Shown: positions 36,398 through 47,100, numbered from the stretch's first letter. The stretch: DNA of 64,000 bases from JBNJGB01 sp051747385 (GCA_051747385.1 JBNJGB010000014.1:89782-153781); one strand, 5' to 3'. Made by a program: numbers and translations. The notes: a model not told the origin generated them from the letters alone.

Positions 36398-36766
36398 TCA
36401 CGGGTCGGGGGGCGGCGGCATCTCCTGCTGGAGGCGCTGCACCTCCCGGAGCGCCCGCCGGGCCTGCTCGCGCGTGTTCTCGAGCCGGGCCAGGGCCAGG
36501 GCCATCTCGGCGTCCACGGAGGCGCGCTCCAGGGCCAGGGTGGCCTCCTCGCCCTCGCCCTCCTCGATGAGCGCCTTCGCGCGGCTCCAGGCCGCCTCGG
36601 CCATCTCCAGGTGGTTCGCGGCGCGGGGGATCTCGCGCGCACCCGCCAGCTCGGCCTCGGAGATGATCTCGCCGGGCGCCGCCACCCGCTCCGCAGGGGG
36701 CAGGCTCGTAGCGCAGGCACCGATCAGGAGGAGCGCCGGCCACCACGCGCCCGTCCTCGGTTTCAT
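36398..36766 (-). CDS. DUF4398 lipoprotein
   Basis: A 122-residue small lipoprotein (lipobox LIGAC, Cys18). The mature part is one long charged helical region (HLEMAEAAWSRAKALIEEGEGEEATLALERASVDAEM split by short turns) typical of DUF4398, ending in PPPPDP. In several proteobacteria DUF4398 lipoproteins precede OmpA-like ones. GGAGGGAGCCG precedes the ATG. It is the first gene of the pair with the OmpA lipoprotein, with which it probably works in the envelope. Confidence 0.88.
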   Translation of the reverse strand: MKPRTGAWWPALLLIGACATSLPPAERVAAPGEIISEAELAGAREIPRAANHLEMAEAAWSRAKALIEEGEGEEATLALERASVDAEMALALARLENTREQARRALREVQRLQQEMPPPPDP

Positions 36767-37158
36767 CGGCTCCCTCCTGTGTGGGCCCGCCCATCGCAGA
36801 TCCGTTCGAGAGGAGGTGCTGCATCGCCCGTGCCAGCGGGAGCCGGCCCGCGGCGGGCTCCTCGGGCGCCCCCCGGCCGCGCCGCGTAGCCTTCTGCCCC
36901 CGACGCCGCGTTTCGCCCCGCGTCCCCGCGCGACCGTCAGGGCAATCGCAAAGTCGGAAAAGTGAGGGCCGCGCGGCGGTACGGCGCCCGGCGCCGGATT
37001 CCACCCGCTCGGAAACGATGGATCCTGGGCGTCTGAGAGGAGGCAAAGGCAAGGGCAAGGGCAAGGGCAAGGGCAAGGGCAAGGGAGGGCGGTCGACTTT
37101 CCGACCGCCCTGGCGCGACCCTGGACGGCCGTCGCCGCGTGGCCCATAAGGACGCGTC
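36767..37158. other. 392-bp divergent intergenic region
   Basis: Holds the promoters of the DUF4398-OmpA operon (left) and the RsmF-like gene (right). Its right half is copy 2 of the G-quadruplex element (36938-37111). Nothing else is recognised in the left 170 bp. Confidence 0.6.
36938..37111 (+). repeat. G-quadruplex/hairpin element, copy 2
   Basis: About 174 bp, the longest copy because its (GGGCAA)n array is longest (about 37042-37088). The terminal hairpin AGGGCGGTCG / CGACCGCCCT is perfect. It ends 47 bp before the RsmF-like start codon on the same strand. Confidence 0.85.
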
Positions 37159-38607
37159 GTGATGAAGCCGAACCTCGACAACGTGGCGCGCTATCGCCCC
37201 CTGGTGGACGACTGGGAGGCCTTCCTGGACGCCCTCCGGCGACCGCTGCCCACGTGCGCCTGGGCGAACCCCCTGCGCACGACGCCCGCCGGGCTGGCCG
37301 CGCGCCTCGCCGACGCCGGCGTCCCGACCCGGCCCATCCGCTGGTATCGCGACGGCTTCCGGCTCCCCGACGGTCTCCGCCCCGGGCTCCGCCTGGAGTA
37401 TCACCAGGGCCTGTTCCACGTGCAGGAGGAGGTGTCCCTCCTGCCGGTGGTGGCGCTCGATCCGCAGCCCGGGGAGCGCGTCCTCGACCTGTGCGCCGCG
37501 CCGGGGGGCAAGACCGTGCAGATCGCGCTCCGCCTGGAGGGCCGCGGCACCGTGGTGGCCAACGACCGGAGCTTCCAGCGCATGCGGGCGCTCCGGTATC
37601 AGACGGGGCGCCTCGGCCTGGGCAACGTCACCGTCACCACGTGGGACGCCACCAGCTATCCGCGGGACGCCGGCGCCTTCGACCGGGTGCTCGCGGACGT
37701 GCCCTGCTCCGGCGAGGGGACGTCCCGGAAGAGCCCGGACGCCCTGGAGGGCGACGTCGCCCGCGCCCGGGCCGGCCTGTACGGCGTCCAGCGCGCCATC
37801 CTGCGCAAGGCCGTCCAGCTCTGTCGCCCGGGCGGGCGCATCGTGTACTCCACCTGCACCTACGGCCCGGAGGAAAACGAAGAGGTCGTGCACGACATCC
37901 TCCGCGACCACGGCGACGCGCTCCGCGTGGTCCCGCTCCGGGTGCCCGGCCTGGTGTCCTCCGAGGGCCTGATCTCCTGGGGTGATCGCGCCTACGATCC
38001 GTCGCTCCGAGGGGCGCTGCGGGTGTGGCCGCACCAGAACGACACCGGCGGGTTCTTCGTCGCCCTGCTCGAAAAGCGCTCCCCCACCGGCCGCGAGCCC
38101 GTGGAGGACGTGGCCGCGGAGGCCCTGGACGCCTACGGCCCCGCCGAGGACCCCGAGCGCTGGCTGCCGGACCTCCGCGATCGTTTCGGCTTCCCGGCTG
38201 CGCGCTTCGAGGGGCTGGAGATCGTCCGACCCGGGCGGAAGATGCTCTACCTGGTGGACCGGGCGCACCGGACGGTCCCCCGCCCGCGCCCCGACACCGT
38301 CGGCACGCCGTTCCTCCGCCTGGGGAGCGCCGTGCCCAAGCTGACCACCTCGGCCGCGCGCCTGCTGGGGGACACCGCCACCCGCAACGTCGTCTCCCTC
38401 GCGGCGGAGGAGACCGCGCGCTACGTGCAGCGCGAGCCGCTGACCCTGCCGGCCGACCGCCTGAAGGAGTGCACGGGGCGCGGCTACGTCCTCGTCGCCT
38501 CCGACGACCACGTCCTCGGGACGGGCTTTTTGCGCACCGACGGCGGCGACGGCGAGCTGCAGAGCCTCTATCCGCGCGGGTGGCGCTCGGGGCGGGTCAC
38601 GTTCTGA
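37159..38607 (+). CDS. RsmF-like rRNA m5C methyltransferase
   Basis: A 482-residue NOL1/NOP2/Sun-family enzyme that methylates cytosine-5 in rRNA (or tRNA) using SAM. The SAM site is DLCAAPGGKT. The two catalytic cysteines lie in DVPCSGEG and STCTYGPEENE. An N-terminal RNA-recognition region and a C-terminal PUA-like segment (GRGYVLVASDDHVLGTGFL) fit RsmF/YebU in length and order. The start may be GTG 37159 or ATG 37162; AAGGA sits 6 or 9 nt upstream. G-quadruplex element copy 2 is in its leader. Confidence 0.9.
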   Translation: MMKPNLDNVARYRPLVDDWEAFLDALRRPLPTCAWANPLRTTPAGLAARLADAGVPTRPIRWYRDGFRLPDGLRPGLRLEYHQGLFHVQEEVSLLPVVALDPQPGERVLDLCAAPGGKTVQIALRLEGRGTVVANDRSFQRMRALRYQTGRLGLGNVTVTTWDATSYPRDAGAFDRVLADVPCSGEGTSRKSPDALEGDVARARAGLYGVQRAILRKAVQLCRPGGRIVYSTCTYGPEENEEVVHDILRDHGDALRVVPLRVPGLVSSEGLISWGDRAYDPSLRGALRVWPHQNDTGGFFVALLEKRSPTGREPVEDVAAEALDAYGPAEDPERWLPDLRDRFGFPAARFEGLEIVRPGRKMLYLVDRAHRTVPRPRPDTVGTPFLRLGSAVPKLTTSAARLLGDTATRNVVSLAAEETARYVQREPLTLPADRLKECTGRGYVLVASDDHVLGTGFLRTDGGDGELQSLYPRGWRSGRVTF

Positions 38608-38619
38608 CCACGGCCTCGT

Positions 38620-39627
38620 TCAGCGGATCGGCAGCCGGACCCGGAAACACGCGCCCCCCAGGTCCGACTCGCAGACCTCCACGTCCCCGCCGTGCTCGCC
38701 GGCGCAGGCCCGCACCGACAGCAGGCCCAGGCCCGTCCCGCCGTCCCGCTGGCTGAAGAAGGGGTTGAAGACCTCCTCCCGGAGCTCGGCGGGGATGCCG
38801 GGGCCGTCGTCGTGGACCTCCAGGACGGCCTCGTCGTCGTGCCGGCGCAGGCGGATCTCCACGCGCCCGGCCCGCTCCTGGGCCTGCGCCGCGTTGAGCA
38901 CCAGGTTCACGATCATCCGCCCGATCGTGCTGGCGTTCGCCTGCATCGTGATGTCGTCGCCCACGCGCACGCTCACCTCGTGGCGGCGCACGTCGGCGTG
39001 GCGCTGGACGAACTCCGCCCAGTCACGGATCACCTCTCCCAGGTCGACGGTCTCCATGTAGCCGGGCATCTCCTGGCGCCCGGCGGCCATGAGGCGGTTG
39101 GCCAGCTCCGTCAGCTCGTCGACGGTCCGGTGCAGGTCGGCGGCGAACTCCTCCTCGCACGGCGGATGGCCCTTCTCGAGCTGGTCGGCGCGGACGTCCA
39201 GGTACATCAGGACGTTCTTGATGTCGTGGGCCGTCGCCGAGGCCAGCATTCCGGCCAGCGCCCGCCGCTCGGAGTCCACCAGTGCGCTCCGGTGGGCCAT
39301 CAGATCGCGCTGCTGCTTCCGGATGCGCCGGAGGAGGGCGTACAACCCGACGCAGAAGAAGGCGGCCGTCGCGAGCACGAACCCCAGCCCCTTGAGGATC
39401 TCGAGGCGCCGAAGCTCCTCGACCGTCGCCGCCGAGTCGGCCGCCTGCCCGCTGGACAGCACGATGTAGGTCCCGAACACCAGGGCGTAGGACAGGCCGA
39501 AGCCCAGGGCGATCCGGGCGGGCCGTCCTCGCCGCAGGGCGGAAGGCTCCGCGGGCCCGTCGAGCGCGACCTCGTTTTCGGGCTTGGTCGGGGACAAGGA
39601 GGCCTCGTCGCGAGGGAGCGTTGGCAC
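38620..39627 (-). CDS. Membrane sensor histidine kinase
   Basis: A 335-residue kinase. Two membrane helices (about residues 40-60 and 78-98) enclose a very short periplasmic loop, so sensing is likely within the membrane or cytosol. The phosphorylated His lies in ATAHDIKNVL (H-box), then a helical dimerisation region, and the ATPase domain with N-box NLVLNAAQAQ, G1 DDGPGIP and G2 GGTGLGL. There is no linked response regulator. The start is a GTG without a good ribosome-binding site, so the true start could be further inside. It is 91 bp downstream of the penicillin acylase gene on the same strand. Confidence 0.87.
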   Translation of the reverse strand: MPTLPRDEASLSPTKPENEVALDGPAEPSALRRGRPARIALGFGLSYALVFGTYIVLSSGQAADSAATVEELRRLEILKGLGFVLATAAFFCVGLYALLRRIRKQQRDLMAHRSALVDSERRALAGMLASATAHDIKNVLMYLDVRADQLEKGHPPCEEEFAADLHRTVDELTELANRLMAAGRQEMPGYMETVDLGEVIRDWAEFVQRHADVRRHEVSVRVGDDITMQANASTIGRMIVNLVLNAAQAQERAGRVEIRLRRHDDEAVLEVHDDGPGIPAELREEVFNPFFSQRDGGTGLGLLSVRACAGEHGGDVEVCESDLGGACFRVRLPIR

Positions 39628-39718
39628 CGGAGGAAGCGGCGCGAATGATGCCCCAGGTGGCGGGGGCTGGCCAGATCACCCTGAAACGCGTTCTCGCGGA
39701 GGCTCCGGCCGCCCCCCG

Positions 39719-42595
39719 CTACGGCCCGAGCACGGCGTGGGACTCGGCGTCCTCGCGGATCTCGGCGTCGGCGAAGGGCCAGAACGCGGGCTCGTGGTCG
39801 AGCCACCCCGGCAGCCAGTCGTCGTAGTGGGGCGCGTTGGGGTCGATGTCCTGGCCGCCCGGGAACATCATGCTGGCGACGGGCCCGGCCGGGTCCATGT
39901 CGACGCAGAGGCGGATGATCGCCCCGTGCCCGCACCCGAAGTCCGTGTCGTCCAGGCCGCCGTTGCACACGTTCACCGTCCAGTTGTCCCCGGGCCGGGC
40001 GTAGCCGCCCCGATCGTGGAGCGGGCTGCTCGCGGGCGGCAGGTCCAGGGCGCCGCCGGGGATGGGGAGCAGGCTGTCGAACAGGAGCCTGTGGAGCTCG
40101 CCCCAGGCGCGCTCCTCCAGCGGCGTCTCGGGGTACAGCCCGGCGCCGGTGTCCATGGCGTCGAAGAAGGCGCCGGCGATGATCTCGGCGCGGGTCTCCT
40201 TCACGTCGGGCGTGCCCAGGTCGTCCCAGACGATGCTCTCCCCCGTCTCGGGGTCGAGGGTGGCGACCTCTCCGTCGGGGTTCGCCACGACGAGGTGGAG
40301 CGCCCGCATCCTGTGCTTGCTCGAGAAGCTCTCGCCGACGGCCTCGATCTCGTCGCCGAGCGCCGCGTCCATCAGCTCCACCATCCACAGGTTGAACATG
40401 GTGGTGGCCGCGGACGACTCGGTCTCGGCGGCCGTGGGCTGGGCCCCGCGCTCCTCCACGGCGGGGGGCGTCTCGCCGTCCCACTCCTCCACCAGGGCCA
40501 CAGCGGTGGCGAAGGCGTCCGCGTCGTCGGCGTGCGCGGCGGCGAGATCGCTCAGGTCGGGGTGCGTCCCCGGGGTCTCCAGCTCCTCCTGCATGCGCTC
40601 CAGCGCCGGCATCAGCAGGGGTCGGAGCTGCTCGCCCAGGGGCGACCGCGTGTCCGTCTGGATGCGGCGCATGTCCTCGGGCGTCAGCTTCGCCCCGCCG
40701 GCCGCCGGCGACCCGGGCCCGGTGCCGTCGAGCAGCCGGGTGATGCGCCCGGCGCGGAACCCGAGGGAGTAGTCGTAGCCGACGTAGAGCGGCTCGCTGA
40801 GGGGGTCGTCGTCCAGGACCTGGCCGAAGTGGTCGTTGTTGGCGGTGACGACGAAGCCCTTGGCGGGATCCTCGGCGCGCGGGCCCTCGTCGGCCCCCAG
40901 GAATCCGCTCCAGTCCGCGGAGCCGTCGCCCGGGAGCACCCACCACGGCGCGGTGCCCTCGGGGTTCGCCACCGGATCCCAGGTGAACGCGCCGTCCTCG
41001 CGGAGCGGCACGTGGCCCGGGGACAGCCCGAAGACGTGGCCGTCCACGTCGGCGCCGACGACGTTCTGGTTGGCCGCGTGGAAGTCGAACATGGTCTCCA
41101 TCAGGCCCTCGGCGCTGTCGGCGAACAGGGCGCCCACGACGGCGCGGATCTCCGGGGTCGGCTCGAAGCCGGTCCACGCGTAGCTGAGCTGGGGTCCCGT
41201 CTCGAACGGCGCGGTGCCCTCGTCGGTCAGGTCCGGGACGAGCACGCGCCCCTGGGCGGTGACCAGGACCTCCGCCTGCACGGTGTCCGAGATCTCGCCG
41301 AGGTTGCCCACCCGGATGTCCTCCGTGATCACGGTCACGGGCTGTCGCTCGCCGTCCACGACGGTGGTGGGCGGGTCGTCCCCGGCCGCCGCCTCGAAGT
41401 CCTCCATGTACACGTCGCTCCGGTCGTCGCTGGAGGTGGTGAGGCCCCAGGCGACGCGCCGGTTGTGCCCGATGAGGAAGCCGGGCACGCCGGGGAAGTT
41501 CGCGCCGATGGCGTCCAGCGGGCCGTCGGGGGAGTCCTCCGTCAGGACCAGGTGGCTCAGGTGGAACAGCGGCGGGTTGTCCAGCGCCAGGTGCGGGTCG
41601 TTGCAGAGCACGGCGTGTCCCGTCGACGTGATCTCCGGGGCCGCCACCCAGTTGTTGCTGGCCCCGCGGCGCTGGCCCTCGCCCAGGAGGAGGGAGCCCC
41701 CGTCCCGGAAGCGGCGGGCGCGGTCGAGCAGATCCGCGGGCACCCGCGGCCGCCTGGCGTCCGAGGCGCCGGTCGGCCCGCGGAACCGGAGCGACATCGC
41801 CGTGGACGACGCGGGCGGCTCGAAGCTCTCGTACTGCACCGTGGGATCGATGGGCGCCCAGCGCTGGAGGTCGCGCGCGAGTCCGGCCCGGAGCGCCCGG
41901 CCCGCGTCGGGGTCGTCGGCCGGGAAGGCGTCGCGGATGGCCTGGATCTGCGCCGTGTAGTCGATCTCGTCGTCGGCGTCGAAGGACAGGTCCCGGGCCT
42001 GCACGCGCCCGATGGCCAGGGAGTCCACGGGCGTCCAGTCGTCCAGGGTCTCCACCGGGAGGAACATGCGGTACGGGCTCACCAGGCTGCGCTCGCCGCT
42101 CCGAAGCTCGCCGATGAAGGCCGTCACGCCCGCGGCGTACGCGTCCAGGGCCCGGCGCGCCCGGGAGTCCGCCTCCAGGCTTTCGTACTGCTGCCGCGCG
42201 ACGCGCTCGAAGCCCAGGGTCCGGACCAGCGCGTCGTCCCCGATGACGCTGGGCTCCAGCGCCCCGAGGAGCTCCGCCAGCCGGCCGGTCGCCACCCGGC
42301 GGAACAGCTCCATGGCGGGCATCCGGTCCACGGCGTGCACGTAGCCCTGCGCGAAGAAGGCGTCGTGGAGCGTGGTCGCGTAGACGTGCGGGACGCCCAT
42401 GGTGTCTCGGACCACGCTCACCGGGCCGTCGAGGCCCGGCACCGCCAGGTGCTCGTCCACGGACAGGTCCTCGAAGACCGGCTCCGGCGTCGGGCCGGCG
42501 TCCACATCGGCCGGGGGTACGTCGCCGCATCCGGCGGGCGCCGTGAGGAGCAGGAGGGGGGCGGACAGCACCAGGAGCAACGCGCGCGTCGTCAT
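39719..42595 (-). CDS. Penicillin acylase-family Ntn hydrolase, lipoprotein
   Basis: A 958-residue S45-type hydrolase. Lipobox TAPAGC (Cys23), then an acidic linker. The precursor should self-cleave before Ser313 in GASNNWV, which becomes the N-terminal nucleophile of the beta subunit. DPHLALDNPPLFH, GVPGFLIGHNRRVAWGLT and NDHFGQ match family positions. Members hydrolyse amide bonds of penicillins, acyl-homoserine lactones or other acylated amines. In this context, quorum-signal degradation or lipopeptide processing are possibilities, not shown. At over 950 residues it is longer than typical (about 750-850). It is divergent from the nitroreductase (201 bp). Confidence 0.9.
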   Translation of the reverse strand: MTTRALLLVLSAPLLLLTAPAGCGDVPPADVDAGPTPEPVFEDLSVDEHLAVPGLDGPVSVVRDTMGVPHVYATTLHDAFFAQGYVHAVDRMPAMELFRRVATGRLAELLGALEPSVIGDDALVRTLGFERVARQQYESLEADSRARRALDAYAAGVTAFIGELRSGERSLVSPYRMFLPVETLDDWTPVDSLAIGRVQARDLSFDADDEIDYTAQIQAIRDAFPADDPDAGRALRAGLARDLQRWAPIDPTVQYESFEPPASSTAMSLRFRGPTGASDARRPRVPADLLDRARRFRDGGSLLLGEGQRRGASNNWVAAPEITSTGHAVLCNDPHLALDNPPLFHLSHLVLTEDSPDGPLDAIGANFPGVPGFLIGHNRRVAWGLTTSSDDRSDVYMEDFEAAAGDDPPTTVVDGERQPVTVITEDIRVGNLGEISDTVQAEVLVTAQGRVLVPDLTDEGTAPFETGPQLSYAWTGFEPTPEIRAVVGALFADSAEGLMETMFDFHAANQNVVGADVDGHVFGLSPGHVPLREDGAFTWDPVANPEGTAPWWVLPGDGSADWSGFLGADEGPRAEDPAKGFVVTANNDHFGQVLDDDPLSEPLYVGYDYSLGFRAGRITRLLDGTGPGSPAAGGAKLTPEDMRRIQTDTRSPLGEQLRPLLMPALERMQEELETPGTHPDLSDLAAAHADDADAFATAVALVEEWDGETPPAVEERGAQPTAAETESSAATTMFNLWMVELMDAALGDEIEAVGESFSSKHRMRALHLVVANPDGEVATLDPETGESIVWDDLGTPDVKETRAEIIAGAFFDAMDTGAGLYPETPLEERAWGELHRLLFDSLLPIPGGALDLPPASSPLHDRGGYARPGDNWTVNVCNGGLDDTDFGCGHGAIIRLCVDMDPAGPVASMMFPGGQDIDPNAPHYDDWLPGWLDHEPAFWPFADAEIREDAESHAVLGP

Positions 42596-42796
42596 CGGAG
42601 GCCTCCGGAAGCCGCGAACCGCGGGCGGCGGATGGTCGAGACGGGCCCATCATGTCCGAGCGGGCGACGGTCTTCAACGCGAGGCGCGACACTGGTAGGG
42701 TGGCGGCCCGCAAGCCAACGACAGGACCCGCTCGCCGCGAGGCGTCTCCCGTGCCGCGGGGGGACGCCGCCGAGGGCGGAGCAGGAGGGCGTCGTC

Positions 42797-43900
42797 GTGC
42801 CCATCCGTCGCATCGTCTCCGCCGCCATGACCGCCCCGACGGGCGAGAACTGCCAGCCGTTCCGCTTCACGTGGGACGGGGAGCGCCTCGCGGTGCACCA
42901 CGACGCCGAGCGGGCGCGCCACCGCCTCAACGCCGGCGACCACGCGTCGCTGCTCTCCCTCGGCGCCGTGGCGGAGGCGATAGACCTGGCGGCCGCGGCC
43001 GAGGATCTGTCGCTGCGCTTCGACCTGCGCCGCGAGCCGAGGGACGACGTCTGGGCGGAGGTCCGCCTCGAGCCTGCCCGGCGCCCGACCGATCCCCTGG
43101 TGCACGCCCTGGAGCGCCGCGAGACCGACCGGCGCCCATACCGCGGCGGCGACCTGGGGGCCCCGGTGTTCGCCCAGGTCCACGCGGAGGCCGAGCGCTT
43201 CCCCCGCTGCAGGCTCGGGATGACCGGCCACGTCTCGCGCCGCCTGATGCGCTTCCTGCTGGAATGCGACGAGATCATCTGGCGGGATCGGCAGACGGTC
43301 TTCGACGCCCTGCGCTGGGTGCGCTTCACCGACGACGAGGTCCGGCGCACCCGGGACGGCATGACCTGGCGCAACCTCGGCTATCTCCCCCTCCAGGCGC
43401 GCGCCACCTGGTTGCTCACCCGGTGGCCGGCGGCCCTGGACCTGGCGAAGCTCGCGGGCGGGAAGGCCCAGACGCGGTTCATCCTGCGGCGTCAGATCCG
43501 CAGCGCGGCGGGCCTCGGGTGCATCGCCCTCCGCGACACCGGGCCGGAGTCCCTCGTCGACGCCGGCCGCCTGGCCCTCCGGGTGTGGGTCCGCCTGAAC
43601 CGCGCGGGGTACGCCTTCCAGCCCATGTCGCTGCCGTCGCTCTGCGTCTACAACGAGCGCACCGGCGTGCTCCCGTCCGACCTGCCGGAGGTCGTGACCC
43701 GGCGCCTCTCCCGGGGCCACGGCGTGCTCACGAGCGCGTTCGGCCTTCCCGCGTCGGCGCACCCGGTGTGGATGTTCCGCACGGGCCGGCGCGAGCCGCT
43801 CCCCCGATCGCTGCGCTCCCTGCGACGCGGCGTGGACGACGTGCTGCGGGTGGTGGACGGGTCCGCGGAAACCAGGGCAATCGCAAAGTCGGAGAAGTGA
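42797..43900 (+). CDS. Nitroreductase-family protein ending inside a repeat
   Basis: A 367-residue flavoprotein-type nitroreductase homologue. The N-terminal FMN-binding pattern (RRIVSAAMTAPTGENCQPFRF) and the later GLGCIAL segment fit the family; it is about 150 residues longer than simple nitroreductases, like the large oxidoreductases found beside some peptide or NRPS pathways. It starts at GTG after CAGGAGGGCG. The last nine codons, ending TRAIAKSEK, and the stop are encoded by the left end of G-quadruplex element copy 3. It could tailor the product of the following NRPS/PKS, but the link is only by position. Confidence 0.82.
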   Translation: MPIRRIVSAAMTAPTGENCQPFRFTWDGERLAVHHDAERARHRLNAGDHASLLSLGAVAEAIDLAAAAEDLSLRFDLRREPRDDVWAEVRLEPARRPTDPLVHALERRETDRRPYRGGDLGAPVFAQVHAEAERFPRCRLGMTGHVSRRLMRFLLECDEIIWRDRQTVFDALRWVRFTDDEVRRTRDGMTWRNLGYLPLQARATWLLTRWPAALDLAKLAGGKAQTRFILRRQIRSAAGLGCIALRDTGPESLVDAGRLALRVWVRLNRAGYAFQPMSLPSLCVYNERTGVLPSDLPEVVTRRLSRGHGVLTSAFGLPASAHPVWMFRTGRREPLPRSLRSLRRGVDDVLRVVDGSAETRAIAKSEK

Positions 43901-44034
43901 GGGCCGCCCGGCGGTACGGCGCCCGGCGCGGGATTGCACCCGCTCGGAAACGATGGGTTTTGCGCGTCTGAGAGCAGGCAAGGGCAAGGGCAAGGGCAAA
44001 GGCAAGGGAGGGCGGTCGACTTTGCGACCGCCCT
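43873..44034 (+). repeat. G-quadruplex/hairpin element, copy 3
   Basis: About 162 bp; same order of blocks as copies 1 and 2. The array is (GGGCAA)n with one GGCAAA-type change (about 43976-44008). The terminal hairpin AGGGCGGTCG / CGACCGCCCT is perfect. It ends 96 bp before the NRPS start codon and overlaps the last codons of the nitroreductase gene. Confidence 0.85.
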
Positions 44035-44130
44035 GCCGCGGAAACCGGGTCGGGTTGACGCGTCGCGCCGCGCGTGCGAACGCTCGGGGGTTCCTCTACC
44101 CTGCCGGCAGGGAGATCGAGCCGCGCACCG

Positions 44131-47100
44131 ATGGCGACGACACCCGATCCCACGACCAGCGCGCACCCGCTGGAAGCGCTCCTGAGGCGTAACGATACCG
44201 CGGCGCCGTACCCGGACGGCCGGACGCTGCACGGCATGGTCGCCGAGCAGGCCGCACGGCGACCCGACGCCGTCGCCGTGTCGCGCGGCGACCGGGTCCT
44301 CACGTACGACGCCCTCTTGCGGCGCGCAGGCGCCCTCGCCTCCCGGCTGCGGGACGAGGGCCTGGGCCCGGGCGACCTGGTGGCGCTGTCGGTCGAGCGC
44401 GACGTGGACATGGCGGTGGGGGCCCTGGGCATCCTGTGGTGCGGCGCGGGCTACGTCCCCGTCGACCCGACCCACCCCGCCGAGCGCCTCGCCTTCGTGC
44501 TCCGGGACGCGGGCGCGGCCGCCGTGGTCACGCAGCGGCGCCTCCGGGACCGCCTCGGCGGCGACCACGCGGTCCTGCTGGACGACCTCCCCGACGACCC
44601 GCCGGCCCCTCCCGAGCCCGCCGGGGAGGCCCGGGACACGGCCCTGCTCATCTACACCTCCGGGACGACGGGGAGGCCCAAGGGCGCCCGCCTCGCCCAC
44701 CGCGGGCTGGTCAACCTCGTGCACGGCTGGGCGAGCCGACCCGGCTTCCGCGCAGGCGACGCCATGCTGGCGGTGAGCAGCCTGTCCTTCGACATGGCGA
44801 TCCTGGACCTCTTCCTCCCGCTGGTCGCCGGGGGGCGTAGCGTGATCGCCGGCCGCGAGACGACGGCGGACGGCCGGGCGCTGGCCCGTGCCATGGAGCG
44901 CCACGCGATCACGTTCCTGCTGTCCACGCCGTCGACGCTGCGCCTCCTGCTGGACGGGGGCTGGCGGCCGACGCGGCCGGTCACGATCGTGTCCGGCGGA
45001 GAGCCGCTGACCCGGGACGTCGCCGGACCGCTCCTGGCCGCCGGGGTGCGCCTGTGGAACGGCTATGGCGTCACGGAGGCCAGCGCGTGCTCCACCCTGG
45101 ACCGGGTCGAGGACGCGGACGGGCCGGCCCCCATCGGGCGCCCCAGCCCGAACTGCCGCGTCTACGTGCTCGACGAGGATCGGCGTCCCGTGGCCGACGG
45201 GGTGACAGGCGACCTGTGGATCGGCGGCGTCGGCGTCGCGGACGGCTACCACCGCCGCCCGGACCTCACGGCCGAGCGCTTCGTCCCTGATCCCTTCGCG
45301 GACGACGGCGCCGCGATGTATCGCACCGGCGACCTGGGGCGGTGGCGCCCCGACGGGCGCATCGAGCACCTGGGCCGGGCGGACGACCAGGTGAAGATCC
45401 GCGGCGTCCGGGTGGAGCCCGGCGAGGTCGAGGCCGCCCTGCGCGACCACGGGGACGTCCGCGCGGCCGCCGTGGTCCCGGTGGACGCCGGCCCCGGGGA
45501 CCGCCGCCTCGTCGCCTGGATCGTGCCCGCCGAGGGAGGGGAGCGGGGCGCCCTGCCCGACCGTCTGCGCGCGCACGTCGCCGGGCGCCTCCCGAGCGCG
45601 TTCGTTCCCTCGGGGTGGGGCCTGCTGGACGCGCTGCCGCTCAACCCGTCGGGCAAGGTGGACCGTCGCGCCCTCGCCTCCCGGGGGCTCCCCGCCGGAC
45701 CGACGGCCGGGGGCGGCGCCGCGCCTGGGGACGCGGAGGAGGAGATCCTGTGCCGCCTGGTCGGCGAGGTGCTCGGCCGCGGACCCGTGGGCGTCGACGA
45801 CCGCTTCCTGCAGGTGGGGGGCCACTCGCTCCTGGCCACGCGCCTGGCGTGCGTCGTCCGGGACGCCCTCGGCGTGGACCTGCCGCTGCGCGACGTCCTG
45901 GAGGACGGCCGCCCCTCGCACCTCGCCCGGCGGGTCCGCGCGCTCCGCGAGGGCGACTCCGACGAGGCCTTCCCGCCGGTGGCCGCGCGTCGCGGCCCGG
46001 GCCCTCACCCGCTGTCGTTTCCCCAGGGTCGCCTGTGGTTCGTGCACCGCCTGGCACCGGACCGGGTCGAGTACAACACCCCGATCCTCCTCCGCCTGGA
46101 CGGCCCCCTGGACGAGGCGGCCCTGCGCGGCGCCCTGGACGCCCTGGTGGAGCGCCACGCCGTCCTCCGCAGCACCGTCGCGGAGCAGGACGGCGTGCCC
46201 CTCCAGGTCGTCTCCGAGCCTGCGCCGCTGCCGCTGGCGGTCCGCGACCTCCGCGACCGGATCGACGAGGACCGCGAGGCCGCGGCCGAGGCGGTCGCCC
46301 GAGAGGTGGCCCGCCGCCCCTTCGACCTGGCCTCGGAGTGGCCGCTCCGGGCCGCCCTGGTCCGCGTGTCGGACGCGGAGCACCGCCTGGTCCTGTCCCT
46401 GCACCACGTGGCGTCCGACGGGCGCACGCTCCACGTGCTGGTGGACGACCTCGCGGCCCTGTACGCCGAGCGCGCGGCCGGGGCCGAGGGACCGCCACCG
46501 CTGCCGGTGCAGTACAGCGACTGGGCCCGGTGGCAGCGGGAGGTCGTGTCGGGAGCGCGCCTGGAGGGCCTGCTCCGGTGGTGGCGGGAGACCCTGGACG
46601 ACGCCCCTCCCCGCCTCGCCCTTCCGACCCGCCGTCCGCGCCCCGAGCGGCGCGACGTGGCGGGCGCGCGAAGGCCATTCGTCCTGGACCCCGACACCGC
46701 ACGAGCGGTGCACGCCCTGGCCCGGCGCACCGGGTCGACGCCGTACATGGTGCTCCTGGCGGCGTTCGCGGCGCTTCTCCGGGCCGAGACCGGCCAGGAG
46801 GATCTCCCCCTGGGGACCCTGGTGGCCAACCGCCGGGACGCCGCGCTGGAGCGGCTGGTGGGCTTCTTCGCGAACACCCTGGTCACCCGGGTGCGGGCGG
46901 AGGGGGCCGCCTCCTGGCGGGACCTGCTCGAGCGGACCCGGGAGGCGACCCTCGGCGCCCTGGCGCACCAGGACCTGCCCTTCGAGGCCCTCGTCCGGGA
47001 CCTGCGGCCGGAGCGGACGGAGGATCAGCAACCCCTCGTGCAGGTCTGCTTCGTCCTCCAGGAGTCTCCGAGACACGCCGCGACGGCGGGCGACCTGCGC

